IMG/VR virus record: IMGVR_UViG_3300025759_000521
Coordinates: 1-28,154 of that record
Length of the DNA: 28,154 bases
DNA from: a virus
Reading direction: 5' to 3' (one strand)
Shown: piece after piece, positions 5,783-11,909 of the stretch
Layout: every line of letters begins with the position of its first letter
Numbering within the stretch: the stretch's first letter is position 1
The notes under the pieces: generated by a model
What the model saw: only the letters and a program-made list of their open reading frames with translations
Told to the model about the DNA's origin: nothing
Databases searched by the model: none
Program-made: the position numbers and the translations under genes

Positions 5783-6669
5783 AGGTCGGAAGCCTGTTCG
5801 CTGGTATTGGTGGGATAGATTTAGGGCTAGAACGCGCTGGGTTTAGTGTCATCTGGCAAGTTGAAAAAGACCAATTCTGCCGTGATGTTCTTCACAAACA
5901 CTGGCCTCACATTCCTCAACACATTTTCGTTGAAGAGGTCGGTGCTCATAACCTGGAGGAATGTGATGTCATCTGCGGAGGATTCCCCTGCCAAGACATC
6001 TCAACAGCCGCGCCAAATGGGATGGGCCTGGCAGGAGCGAGATCTGGGCTGTGGTTTGAATTTGCCCGAGTCATTCGCGAACTACGACCCCGCTACGTTG
6101 TCGTGGAGAACGTCCCAGTACTCACTACTCGAGGGCTTGACCAAGTTCTCTCATCCTTGGCCGAAATGGGGTACGATGCGGAATGGTTCTGTGTACCAGC
6201 TTCCGCCTTTGGTGCGCCGCATCTCCGATGGAGAATGTTCATTGTTGCCTACACCGAGTGCGAGTTCGTATGGCAACAACAGAGGGGGGTCGGCGGGACG
6301 GGTTGGGCCGATCCGTCACAGTCTTCAATCAATGGCTCGCCACAATCTTTGGCCGACTCCTGTGGCAAAAGATGCTCAGGGTGCGAGGAATGCTACGTCG
6401 GTGAGGAAGCCTGGAAGTCAGCACAACGACGGTCGGACGCTGACGGACGCGGTGATTCTTTCGGGAGACGCGACCCTAGAAGAAACGGAGAAGGGGAATC
6501 GGGTGGTTGGTGGAGCATTGAACCCCCGGTGGGTAGAGTGGCTGATGGGGTTCCCGGTCGGGTGGACAGCCTTAGATCTCTAGGTAATGCAGTTGTCCCA
6601 CAGGTAGCCGAGTGGATCGGCCACCGGATTATTACCCATGCTCTTGCGAGCGAAACGCCCCACAAATAA
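5779..6669 (+). CDS. C5-cytosine DNA methyltransferase
   Basis: The 296-residue enzyme transfers a methyl group from S-adenosylmethionine to cytosine in DNA. It shows motif I FAGIGGIDLG (7-16), the catalytic motif IV GGFPCQDIS with C71, motif VI ENV (110-112), a motif VIII-like R..WR segment near 140-142 and a C-terminal LRSLGNAVVPQ motif. The variable target-recognition stretch (about 150-250) is Gly/Ser/Arg-rich and atypical. The cause may be a second reading frame running through it (5966-6583). The ATG at 5779 overlaps the upstream stop as ATGA; a TTG at 5755 is possible but unneeded. No restriction enzyme gene is nearby, so this is probably an orphan phage methyltransferase for protection from host restriction. 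Target site unknown. Confidence 0.93.
   Translation: MKVGSLFAGIGGIDLGLERAGFSVIWQVEKDQFCRDVLHKHWPHIPQHIFVEEVGAHNLEECDVICGGFPCQDISTAAPNGMGLAGARSGLWFEFARVIRELRPRYVVVENVPVLTTRGLDQVLSSLAEMGYDAEWFCVPASAFGAPHLRWRMFIVAYTECEFVWQQQRGVGGTGWADPSQSSINGSPQSLADSCGKRCSGCEECYVGEEAWKSAQRRSDADGRGDSFGRRDPRRNGEGESGGWWSIEPPVGRVADGVPGRVDSLRSLGNAVVPQVAEWIGHRIITHALASETPHK
5966..6583 (+). CDS. Overprinted +1-frame ORF inside the methyltransferase gene
   Basis: This is a 205-codon ORF in the +1 frame of the methyltransferase. Its ATG at 5966 has GGAGGA five bases upstream, an ideal ribosome site within the coding sequence of the enzyme. The product has SPAKTSQQ at the start, SWRTSQYSLLEGL, WPKWGTMRNGS, LPTPSASSYG, LWPTPVAKDAQG and ends in LNPRWVEWLMGFPVGWTAL. 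From memory, these blocks match phage proteins annotated as hypothetical or methyltransferase-associated, not noise. The final block is the +1 reading of the same bases that encode EPPVGRVADGVPGRVD in the enzyme. Either both frames are used, or this frame is a conserved by-product of the enzyme gene. Function unknown. Confidence 0.55.
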   Translation: MSSAEDSPAKTSQQPRQMGWAWQERDLGCGLNLPESFANYDPATLSWRTSQYSLLEGLTKFSHPWPKWGTMRNGSVYQLPPLVRRISDGECSLLPTPSASSYGNNRGGSAGRVGPIRHSLQSMARHNLWPTPVAKDAQGARNATSVRKPGSQHNDGRTLTDAVILSGDATLEETEKGNRVVGGALNPRWVEWLMGFPVGWTALDL

Positions 6670-6678
6670 CCTAATGAG

Positions 6679-6699
6679 CCTCAAGGATACCCCTTGAGG
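6679..6699 (+). other. Hairpin between methyltransferase gene and next gene
   Basis: CCTCAAGG and CCTTGAGG form a perfect eight-base stem with a five-base loop, starting 10 bases after the methyltransferase stop. No T-tract follows, so it is not a standard terminator. Its 3' arm contains the GAGG that would serve as ribosome site for the GTG start at 6710, so it may limit translation of that gene. Confidence 0.5.
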
Positions 6700-6709
6700 T
6701 CGTGTCTTA

Positions 6710-6943
6710 GTGAGTAGGGGCGCTGTGCGGTATCAGATGGTTCCCAAAACTCAGGGGTCAAATCCTGAGAAGTGGCGAAAAACCCGTTGGATACAGTTGG
6801 ACCCAGCGGAGGTCAGAACGCTGATCGTGGATCGTTATGGGGACGCCATGGCTGACTACCTATATCAGCAACTCAATCACGGACACGTCATCGAAACAGC
6901 CTGGGGTTATCTCAGGCAGGAACCCGCCAAGGGGGACTTGTAA
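6710..6943 (+). CDS. Hypothetical protein upstream of ssb
   Basis: A 77-residue protein from a GTG start (an internal ATG at 6737 would remove nine residues). Basic N-terminal half (EKWRKTRWIQLDP), then a helix-rich part (EVRTLIVDRYGDAMADYLYQQL). It ends in TAATG overlap with the single-strand-binding protein gene. I do not recognise it. Tight coupling with ssb suggests a role at replication or recombination, which is inference from position only. Confidence 0.6.
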   Translation: MSRGAVRYQMVPKTQGSNPEKWRKTRWIQLDPAEVRTLIVDRYGDAMADYLYQQLNHGHVIETAWGYLRQEPAKGDL

Positions 6944-7299
6944 TGAACATCTTCACCGTAATTGGCAATGTCGGTGGCGATCCAGAAGTCAGGACATTTG
7001 ACTCTGGGTCGAAGCTGGTAGAGTTCAGTGTTGCCGAGAACCGTAAGTTCAAAGGTGAGACGCTGACCAACTGGTTCCGGTGCAAAGCATGGGGCCAGAA
7101 GGGCGAACTGATCGCTCAATACGTCAAGAAAGGCGACAAGATCGGCATTAACGGTCGTATCGAAATCCGAAAGGATGAGCAGGGCAGATACTGGACCGAT
7201 GTCATCGTGAACCAGGTCGAGTTCCTTGGTCGCCGCGCCGTCGATGGTGAGGCCGCTCCCTCACCTACCGCTGACCCGAAAGACGACCTCCCGTGGTAG
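6943..7299 (+). CDS. ssb: Single-stranded DNA-binding protein
   Basis: This 118-residue OB-fold protein binds single-stranded DNA during replication and recombination. It has the hallmark start MNIFTVIGNVGGDPEVR, LVEFSVAENRKF, NWFRCKAWG, KGDKIGINGRIEIR and the second-strand VIVNQVEFLG. A short linker leads to the acidic tip DDLPW, equivalent to the DDIPF tip that recruits partner proteins in bacterial SSB. It is shorter than the bacterial protein (about 178 residues), mainly through a reduced linker, as is usual in phages. It starts at TAATG with the upstream gene. Its stop lies in the perfect inverted repeat TAGACG-AA-CGTCTA, which might stabilise the message end. Confidence 0.95.
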   Translation: MNIFTVIGNVGGDPEVRTFDSGSKLVEFSVAENRKFKGETLTNWFRCKAWGQKGELIAQYVKKGDKIGINGRIEIRKDEQGRYWTDVIVNQVEFLGRRAVDGEAAPSPTADPKDDLPW

Positions 7300-7325
7300 A
7301 CGAACGTCTATCAGTTGGAGTGGTC

Positions 7326-7454
7326 ATGGCGTTCACAAGTGTGCTGGGTGTTTCGTTGATCAATTTTGGTCAACATCACCTGTGGGCTGTCGGAGTCTTC
7401 TTCGGTGGTGTGCTTGTGAGCCTCTCCATTCTTGGTGGGCCAACCAACGAGTAA
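7326..7454 (+). CDS. Small single-pass membrane protein
   Basis: A 42-codon ORF with GGAG six bases before the ATG. The product is almost entirely one hydrophobic helix (HLWAVGVFFGGVLVSLSIL, residues 18-36) with short polar ends. It lies between ssb and the structured RNA region. Too short for standard gene finding. It could be a holin-like, spanin-accessory or membrane-regulatory peptide; nothing points to one of these. The good ribosome site and one clean helix make translation likely. Confidence 0.6.
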   Translation: MAFTSVLGVSLINFGQHHLWAVGVFFGGVLVSLSILGGPTNE

Positions 7455-7515
7455 GTCCAATGCTCTTTGTTCGTGGAGGGTGCCCGCGCGCACCCAGTGA
7501 AACGGGCTTAGGGAA

Positions 7516-7587
7516 GTCGGATGTTGGGCGAGATGGTGTAGCAAAGGGAGGTCATGGCTCCTGCGCGCATTTGAGCCCACATCCGGC
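7516..7587 (+). ncRNA. Structured leader: long hairpin just upstream of the tmRNA-like RNA
   Basis: GTCGGATGT-T-GGGC (7516-7529) pairs with GCCC-ACATCCGGC (7575-7587): 13 pairs with one bulged T and one G-U. Inside it is a smaller GGAG/CTCC stem. A GGGTGC/GCACCC hairpin lies further upstream (7478-7495). The stretch 7455-7592 has no convincing gene, only a possible six-codon ATG frame. It ends five bases before the tmRNA-like domain and may be part of the same primary transcript. Confidence 0.45.
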
Positions 7588-7592
7588 GCATG

Positions 7593-7671
7593 GGGGGTGG
7601 TAACGGTTTCGACGGTTAGTAAGGCCGTTAGCGGCACTGACCGGACCTGGGTTCGACTCCCAGCACCTCCA
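7593..7671 (+). ncRNA. tmRNA-like RNA: tRNA-like domain without messenger domain
   Basis: This 79-nt element carries both halves of a tmRNA tRNA-like domain. The 5' GGGGGTG (7593-7599) pairs with CACCTCC (7664-7670), including a G-U at the third pair, the known recognition feature for alanyl-tRNA synthetase, and A7671 is the discriminator. GGTTTCGACGG (7605-7615) matches the stemless D-region of tmRNA at the same distance from the acceptor as in E. coli. CGGAC then a perfect T-arm (CTGGG TTCGACT CCCAG, 7647-7663) match the tmRNA 3' end. In place of the roughly 300-nt messenger and pseudoknot region, CGGTTAGT/ACTGACCG (7613-7620, 7636-7643) forms the start of helix P2, closed by GCCG-TTAG-CGGC. 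No anticodon loop, no tag frame; CCA is not encoded. A decoding tRNA is excluded by this arm; an attachment-site remnant is possible. Confidence 0.75.
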
Positions 7672-7707
7672 TGATGGCGATTCTCTTCAAAAACAAGTGA
7701 GGGGCTG

Positions 7708-7893
7708 ATGTCAACCAGTGAACAGCGAACCCTGGTTGAGCTTGCCGTGAATAAGAACGGCCCTACCGTCCTGCGTGGTCAGGAGTATCGACGGCTTTCG
7801 ATTGCCAAACGCATCGCCTTGCTAGAGCGGTGGCATGAAAGCCTCTCTATAGAACTGGCCGACCTTGAAGACCAGTACCATGCAGAAGGGTGA
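7708..7893 (+). CDS. Small helical hypothetical protein
   Basis: A 61-residue charged protein, mostly helical (SIAKRIALLERWHESLSIEL), with a GAGGGG site before the ATG. It starts 36 bases after the end of the tmRNA-like RNA and overlaps the next gene by 14 bases. Length and composition resemble small DNA-binding or adaptor proteins, but no family is recognised. Confidence 0.6.
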   Translation: MSTSEQRTLVELAVNKNGPTVLRGQEYRRLSIAKRIALLERWHESLSIELADLEDQYHAEG

Positions 7894-8353
7894 GATCGAC
7901 TTGGACGAAATCGTCCTCAGTTGGTCTAGTGGCGGTCTTCGTGAGGGTAGTCATCTTTGGTGGGAGATCGCAGAAGCCTTCCGGCGAGGGGAACCCCTGA
8001 AGCCCTATGAAGCAGTGCCTGGGTGTACTTGTATCCGCTGCACGGGCGTGATCCCGAAGCCTCCCACCAGAACTCAGGGATTACAAACCTCAATCACCGA
8101 TGATCAAATCGCTCGAGCACGATCTTACCCAATTGTAGATGCCCTAGAGGAGCTTGGGTGTCGTCCCATTAGACGCGGGAATAGAGTTACGGCTCTGTGT
8201 CCGCTTCACGAAGATTCTCGACCCTCCACAGACATCACGCCAGGCAAGAACCTTTGGTACTGTTTCGTGTGCGCCGAAGGTGGCGATGTGATAAAGTTGT
8301 GGATGGCGGCGAAACGGATGTCGTTTGCTGACGCTGTCCGAGCACTCAGTTGA
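7880..8353 (+). CDS. CHC2 zinc-finger protein, primase-like N-terminal domain
   Basis: The 157-residue protein ends with a DnaG-type CHC2 zinc finger: CPLH (C107, H110) and YCFVC (C128, C131), followed by GGDVIKLWMAAKRMSFADAV. That block is the one through which primases contact template DNA. The N-terminal part has a second cluster, CTCIRC (C49, C51, C54), which may bind metal too. The polymerase (TOPRIM) domain of DnaG is missing, so this is either a DNA-recognition subunit of a split primase or a regulator using the same fold. The ATG at 7880 is preferred to the TTG at 7865. Within the plus operon it stands close to ssb, in line with a replication role. Confidence 0.8.
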   Translation: MQKGEIDLDEIVLSWSSGGLREGSHLWWEIAEAFRRGEPLKPYEAVPGCTCIRCTGVIPKPPTRTQGLQTSITDDQIARARSYPIVDALEELGCRPIRRGNRVTALCPLHEDSRPSTDITPGKNLWYCFVCAEGGDVIKLWMAAKRMSFADAVRALS

Positions 8354-8374
8354 CCTTCACAAAGAGTGATTGAG

Positions 8375-8593
8375 ATGGGGAAAAGAAAACACACCGGCTG
8401 GCTTGGTGTCGCGAAGGAACGCGGTCGGTCCACGAAACCCATGAGCCCAGAAAAGATCGCCAAGAGGTGGCGCAAACTTGTCGCCATTTCATCCGGCAAG
8501 GGGACGATGCCAGGTCGGGACTCTTCCGGCACTATGCGTTATCCAACCCCGAAAGATGCGCCTAATATGGCCCGTGTGGAGACGATGAAATGA
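8375..8593 (+). CDS. Small basic hypothetical protein
   Basis: A 72-residue, strongly basic protein (KRKHTGW, KERGRSTKP, KIAKRWRKL) with a Pro/Met-rich tail. The ATG at 8375 is eight bases after AAAGAG; a GTG at 8366 would add three residues. It ends in ATGA overlap with the next gene. The charge suggests nucleic-acid binding. No family recognised. Confidence 0.6.
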   Translation: MGKRKHTGWLGVAKERGRSTKPMSPEKIAKRWRKLVAISSGKGTMPGRDSSGTMRYPTPKDAPNMARVETMK

Positions 8594-8799
8594 GCAGCCA
8601 TCAACCCTTCTGGGATGACGCGAAAGAGTTACGCGCCTTTATGCGACACCTCTACCTCCACGGCTGGTTCGACTCCGAACAGGGGATGTTGACATTTCTG
8701 GAGAAGCCTTGGAAATACGGCAGTGAATACCGTGAGTTTCGGAACTTAAGGATGATTAACGAGGTCATCGAACAGGGCTTGGAGGAACTTAATGCCTGA
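8590..8799 (+). CDS. Small hypothetical protein
   Basis: A 69-residue helical protein rich in aromatic residues (WDDAKELRAFMRHLYLHGWF). It starts by ATGA overlap and overlaps the next small membrane gene by eight bases, whose GGAGG ribosome site lies inside its last codons. No recognised family. Confidence 0.6.
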   Translation: MSSHQPFWDDAKELRAFMRHLYLHGWFDSEQGMLTFLEKPWKYGSEYREFRNLRMINEVIEQGLEELNA

Positions 8800-8950
8800 G
8801 AATTTTGGAGCCTTCGCCGTGACAGTCATTGTGTTCCTGGTCGCTGTCGTCGTCCTTCAATGGTGGGGTGGGTCGAGTAAGACGACCATCCTACCCAAGC
8901 CGACATCGATTCGACTTGAGGAGATGGAAGAGGACGACAACGAGAAATGA
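8792..8950 (+). CDS. Small single-pass membrane protein
   Basis: A 52-codon ORF with GGAGGA seven bases before its ATG. Residues 8-25 form one hydrophobic helix (FAVTVIVFLVAVVVLQWW), followed by a soluble tail that becomes very acidic (LEEMEEDDNEK). Its stop overlaps the start of the PP-loop gene as ATGA. It has the layout of a tiny membrane-anchored adaptor with a cytoplasmic acidic tail; function unknown. Second such micro-protein in this operon after 7326-7454. Confidence 0.7.
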   Translation: MPENFGAFAVTVIVFLVAVVVLQWWGGSSKTTILPKPTSIRLEEMEEDDNEK

Positions 8951-9714
8951 GCGACGAACTGCCGATCATTTGGTCCTACGGAGGCGGCACTCAATCAGTA
9001 GCAATCGCCGTGTTGGTTGCTAGGGGCGAGTTACCTCGTCCCGATAGGGTGGTGATCGCAGACACAGGGCGCGAGGCCCAGGAGACATGGGATTACACGC
9101 GCGATGTGGTGAACCCGTTACTGGAACCCGTTGGCCTTGAGGTCGAGATTGCGTCACACGATTACGCAACAGTAGACCTCTACGCGCTCAATGGTGATCT
9201 CTTGATCCCTGCATTCACTGGGGAATCTGGTGCCCTGCCTGGCTTCTGTAGTAACGAGTGGAAGAAACGTGTGATTAGTCGGTGGGCAAAAGATCAAGGC
9301 TATGGCAAAAAGAATCCAGCAAGAATGTGGTTAGGAATCTCTGTCGATGAGGTTCATCGTGCGAAGCCTAGTGGGATTCCCTGGCTGCACTATCACTGGC
9401 CTTTGCTTTTAGATGTGCCACGCCGAAGAGATGAGTGTATTAACCTGGTGCAACTGTCTGGGTTGCCTACCCCGCCCAGGTCAGCGTGTTGGATGTGCCC
9501 GTATCGATCCAATGAAGAATGGAGACACATTCGGGACAACTACCCCGAGGAGTGGCAGAAAGCCATAGAACTCGAAAAAGAGATTCAGGATAAGGACGAG
9601 AGAGATGGGCTTTTGTTCCTGCACAAGAGTCGGGTGTCTCTTCAGGATGCCGTACTCGACCATGACAACTTGGATCTTTTTGGTGGTTGTGATTCCGGTT
9701 TCTGCATGGTCTGA
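8947..9714 (+). CDS. PP-loop ATPase of the PAPS-reductase-like family
   Basis: A 255-residue protein of the adenine-nucleotide alpha-hydrolase superfamily. The ATP-binding loop is SYGGGTQSVA (10-19), a variant of SGGxDS, followed by VVIADTGREAQETWDY, typical of PAPS-reductase-like enzymes. C101, C164 and CWMCPYR (C181, C184) form a cysteine set that may hold an iron-sulphur cluster or zinc; two more cysteines end the protein (C249, C254). Family members activate substrates by adenylation or reduce PAPS. Phage versions are common and mostly unassigned; relatives such as DndC act in DNA phosphorothioation. ATGA overlap with the upstream micro-protein. Nearby methyltransferase makes DNA or RNA modification a fair guess, but not more. 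Confidence 0.8.
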   Translation: MSDELPIIWSYGGGTQSVAIAVLVARGELPRPDRVVIADTGREAQETWDYTRDVVNPLLEPVGLEVEIASHDYATVDLYALNGDLLIPAFTGESGALPGFCSNEWKKRVISRWAKDQGYGKKNPARMWLGISVDEVHRAKPSGIPWLHYHWPLLLDVPRRRDECINLVQLSGLPTPPRSACWMCPYRSNEEWRHIRDNYPEEWQKAIELEKEIQDKDERDGLLFLHKSRVSLQDAVLDHDNLDLFGGCDSGFCMV

Positions 9715-9720
9715 ATTTTG

Positions 9721-10191
9721 ATGCCCGACAATCTTGAAGGCTTGATCGCAGCCTACAAAGTCGGACTAAGAAGATCGGAAGCCGCCAGAGCGCGTGGTGG
9801 CACCCACCGATACGGGTGGAAACCCTCGACCGATCGTCAGAGGTATGTCGATGGGATGTCTGCCGCCGCAGAGTGGTTGGTCACAGAGGCAACAGGACGC
9901 GAGTGGCTGTCTAATGGGTTGGTGCCCGACCCATCCTCAGAAGATGTCAGCGGCGGGATCAGTGTCCGCTGGACTGAACGCGATAACGGGTCGCTGATCA
10001 TCTACCCCCACGACGATGCTCCATACTCCGCTCTTGTGACGGGTGACCACTGGAACTTGAGGGTCCGTGGCTATATCCACACAGATGTCGGCAAGAACAA
10101 GAACTTCTGGCGAGAGGATGTCAGATCCCCGGCGTACTTCGTTCCGCAACATCAGTTGCTGCCGATCACGGAACTCCGTCTAGCACCCTAA
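9721..10191 (+). CDS. Conserved phage hypothetical protein, last gene of the plus operon
   Basis: A 156-residue protein. The C-terminal block HWNLRVRGYIHTDVGKNKNF...AYFVPQHQLLP resembles a motif (G-x-I...D-x-x-K...AYFVP) I have seen in phage proteins of unknown function. The N-terminus is basic and helical. The start is weakly supported: ATG at 9721 or TTG at 9718, neither with a strong ribosome site. It follows the PP-loop gene by six bases and ends just before the inverted-repeat region at 10199. Confidence 0.7.
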   Translation: MPDNLEGLIAAYKVGLRRSEAARARGGTHRYGWKPSTDRQRYVDGMSAAAEWLVTEATGREWLSNGLVPDPSSEDVSGGISVRWTERDNGSLIIYPHDDAPYSALVTGDHWNLRVRGYIHTDVGKNKNFWREDVRSPAYFVPQHQLLPITELRLAP

Positions 10192-10198
10192 ACGACAG

Positions 10199-10258
10199 CG
10201 CCCCTCCGACCAGGAAGGGGCGATATGGAAGGTCGGAGGGGCTAGGCGTCGGAAGGGG
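10199..10258. repeat. Nested inverted repeats between convergent operons
   Basis: GCCCCTCCGACC (10200-10211) and GGTCGGAGGGGC (10231-10242) form a perfect 12-base inverted repeat with a 19-base spacer. Inside, CGCCCCT (10199-10205) can pair with AGGGGCG (10216-10222), so the two foldings exclude each other. A third copy of the 3' arm (GTCGGAAGGGG, 10248-10258) follows directly. It lies between the end of the plus operon and the integrase operon. Neither strand has a T-tract after the stem. Bidirectional terminator or recombination site (attP) are the main options. Confidence 0.7.
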
Positions 10259-10417
10259 TTACGAGGATACCCGTGTTCTGTGGCGCAGTACGCGACCGAC
10301 ACTTGAGGGTGATATTACCTCCCCCTTTCTGGTCAATCAAACGCAGTGTTCGCAGTCAGTCATGGGCGTCTCCTGACGCTTCCGCGAACGTGATCGGCAC
10401 AGCGGTCAAGACCATCT

Positions 10418-10555
10418 TCATCGTTCCCACCAGTTCCGAAGCGTTCGACCACTGAGCCGCGCCAGCGTTGTCCGGCGTCCCCTCCTCCAGCCGTGTCGCC
10501 AGACGGCATAAGTGTAGACGGCTAAGACCGTCGCACTCCAGATGGTTGTGATCAT
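10418..10555 (-). CDS. Small membrane-type protein downstream of integrase
   Basis: A 45-codon ORF whose ATG overlaps the integrase stop as ATGA. Hydrophobic N-terminus (ITTIWSATVLAVYTYAVW, 2-19) followed by a strongly basic tail (RHGWRRGRRTTLARL), the orientation of a membrane anchor with a positive inside tail. A further tiny ORF (10421-10356, 21 codons) follows with ATGA overlap but is too short to assess, and an orphan GGGGGAGGT site without a standard start codon lies further on. Coupling makes translation plausible; function unknown. Confidence 0.5.
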   Translation of the reverse strand: MITTIWSATVLAVYTYAVWRHGWRRGRRTTLARLSGRTLRNWWER

Positions 10556-11601
10556 GTTGCTGCCACCTCTATGAATCTGTTTGTTGTGAACATCTGACGC
10601 ACACTAGCGACGGCATCAACTCGCGCATTGTTTGCATCTGAAGTCATGCGGTCAAATCGGCGACGGATCACGTTACCTGGGGTCGTACCCATGCACATGG
10701 CAATAAGGAATGGGTGCGCGTCTGCCTCGACCATGCCAATAGCACCGGCATCACGAATCTCTTGGAAACGCACACCGATCTTGCGAGCACGATTCGTCAT
10801 TTGTTTGGCGTTCCCAAAGTAGGCCAAAGCTGCTCGTACATCATCTGCGTATCGTGATGGCACCAGCACGGCCCTCTCCACCCCCCGAGCCATCTTGCCT
10901 TTGAACGGCGTACCGGGGATGCGAACGGTCACGCACGGAACCTCACCAAGCGGGTGACGCTCGACCCATTCGCGAACGATCCATGAAGAGGACGTAGCCG
11001 CATACACTTCATGCGACGACACGGAGGAGTGACCAGCAAGCTCCATGGCTGTACGGATGTCGGCACCTTGATCAAGCATCGCCGTCAAAGAGGTGTGGCG
11101 TAGCGCGTGGGGCGTCGAGGTGTCTGTGACACGCTCTAGGTAGTTCGAAATAATGAGCCTCATACCCGACTCACTGATCGAACCGCCCCTGTATGAGGTG
11201 AAGACAAACGGACTATCGCCGCGCTCTGGGAGCAACTCGAGGGCACTCATGCCGACAGGAACAGTGCGCCTCTTCCCACCCTTGCCCACAACCCGCAAAG
11301 AGTCGTTGTCGAGAACATCACTCCAGGTGAGTCGGCGAATCTCAATCTGCCGTAGCCCCATCACAGTGGCGAGGTAGAGGATGGCGTAATCACGACGAGA
11401 GTCCGCGAGGCTCAACAGATCGATCGACTCATCAACACTCAAGGCGCGGCCATGATCGTAGGAGCTTGGTGGGCTCCAGCCGTCCAAGACATCCTCCGGC
11501 TGGGCGGCTGCGATGTCGCGCAACGTCATTCCGGCAAACGATGCGATCACGGCACCACGGTCGTGGGCGTTGTCTAGTCGAGCCAGAATTTCATTAATCA
11601 T
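10552..11601 (-). CDS. int: Tyrosine recombinase / phage integrase with unusual architecture
   Basis: The 349-residue protein carries all catalytic residues of tyrosine recombinases: R84 (MGLRQIE), K107 (VVGKGGK), H165 and R168 (HALRHT), H191 (LAGHSS) and Y200 (HEVY). These enzymes cut and rejoin DNA at att or dif-type sites. The catalytic domain starts near residue 50, so the usual ~100-residue core-binding domain is missing or very reduced. Instead about 145 residues follow the active tyrosine, an extension without recognised motif. I start at the ATG at 11601, which forms ATGA with the upstream stop, has a GGAG site, and excludes a track of 27 residues inside the previous gene. The operon partner genes lie upstream. 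Confidence 0.88.
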   Translation of the reverse strand: MINEILARLDNAHDRGAVIASFAGMTLRDIAAAQPEDVLDGWSPPSSYDHGRALSVDESIDLLSLADSRRDYAILYLATVMGLRQIEIRRLTWSDVLDNDSLRVVGKGGKRRTVPVGMSALELLPERGDSPFVFTSYRGGSISESGMRLIISNYLERVTDTSTPHALRHTSLTAMLDQGADIRTAMELAGHSSVSSHEVYAATSSSWIVREWVERHPLGEVPCVTVRIPGTPFKGKMARGVERAVLVPSRYADDVRAALAYFGNAKQMTNRARKIGVRFQEIRDAGAIGMVEADAHPFLIAMCMGTTPGNVIRRRFDRMTSDANNARVDAVASVRQMFTTNRFIEVAAT

Positions 11602-11909
11602 GCTCCATCCTCCCAATTGCCGAGCCACTCGAAAGCGACCTCGTAGTGTGAGGGCAGACCAGTTGGGGACTTGCCACCCCACCTGACTGCCAGACGAATG
11701 TCGTCAGCGTTATCGCGACCGCGAGCCACCTCTGCCATCAAGCCAAGTGCGTCGGTGTACCGCTTGGATACGAGCCCTAGACCCCACGGGTCATGGGCTG
11801 TCCCAAACATGACCCGCCCACGCTCCCCTGTCGGCTCGACCACAAACTCTGGCATGAGTGCCGCCAGCCGTGTGAGCGCGTCTTTCGTTGACCTCGTCAC
11901 CTTGCTCAT
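11598..11909 (-). CDS. Hypothetical protein between DUF2786-like gene and integrase
   Basis: A 103-residue protein with a helical N-terminus (TKDALTRLAALM), then GRVMFGTAHDPWGLGLV and a C-terminal beta/aromatic part (HYEVAFEWLGNW). Coupled by ATGA at both ends. No family recognised; its fixed place directly before int suggests a shared transcript, not necessarily a shared function. Confidence 0.6.
   Translation of the reverse strand: MSKVTRSTKDALTRLAALMPEFVVEPTGERGRVMFGTAHDPWGLGLVSKRYTDALGLMAEVARGRDNADDIRLAVRWGGKSPTGLPSHYEVAFEWLGNWEDGA

Noticed and set aside
7311-7637. Minus-strand frame of 108 codons over the structured RNA region
   Set aside because: Antisense to ssb-linked plus-strand transcription, no ribosome site, low-complexity His/Thr content.
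7593-7671. Ordinary tRNA gene
   Set aside because: Acceptor and T-arm fit, but there is no D-stem and no anticodon arm with a seven-base loop; the central arm is a 12-pair helix with a four-base loop, and the 5' part matches tmRNA.
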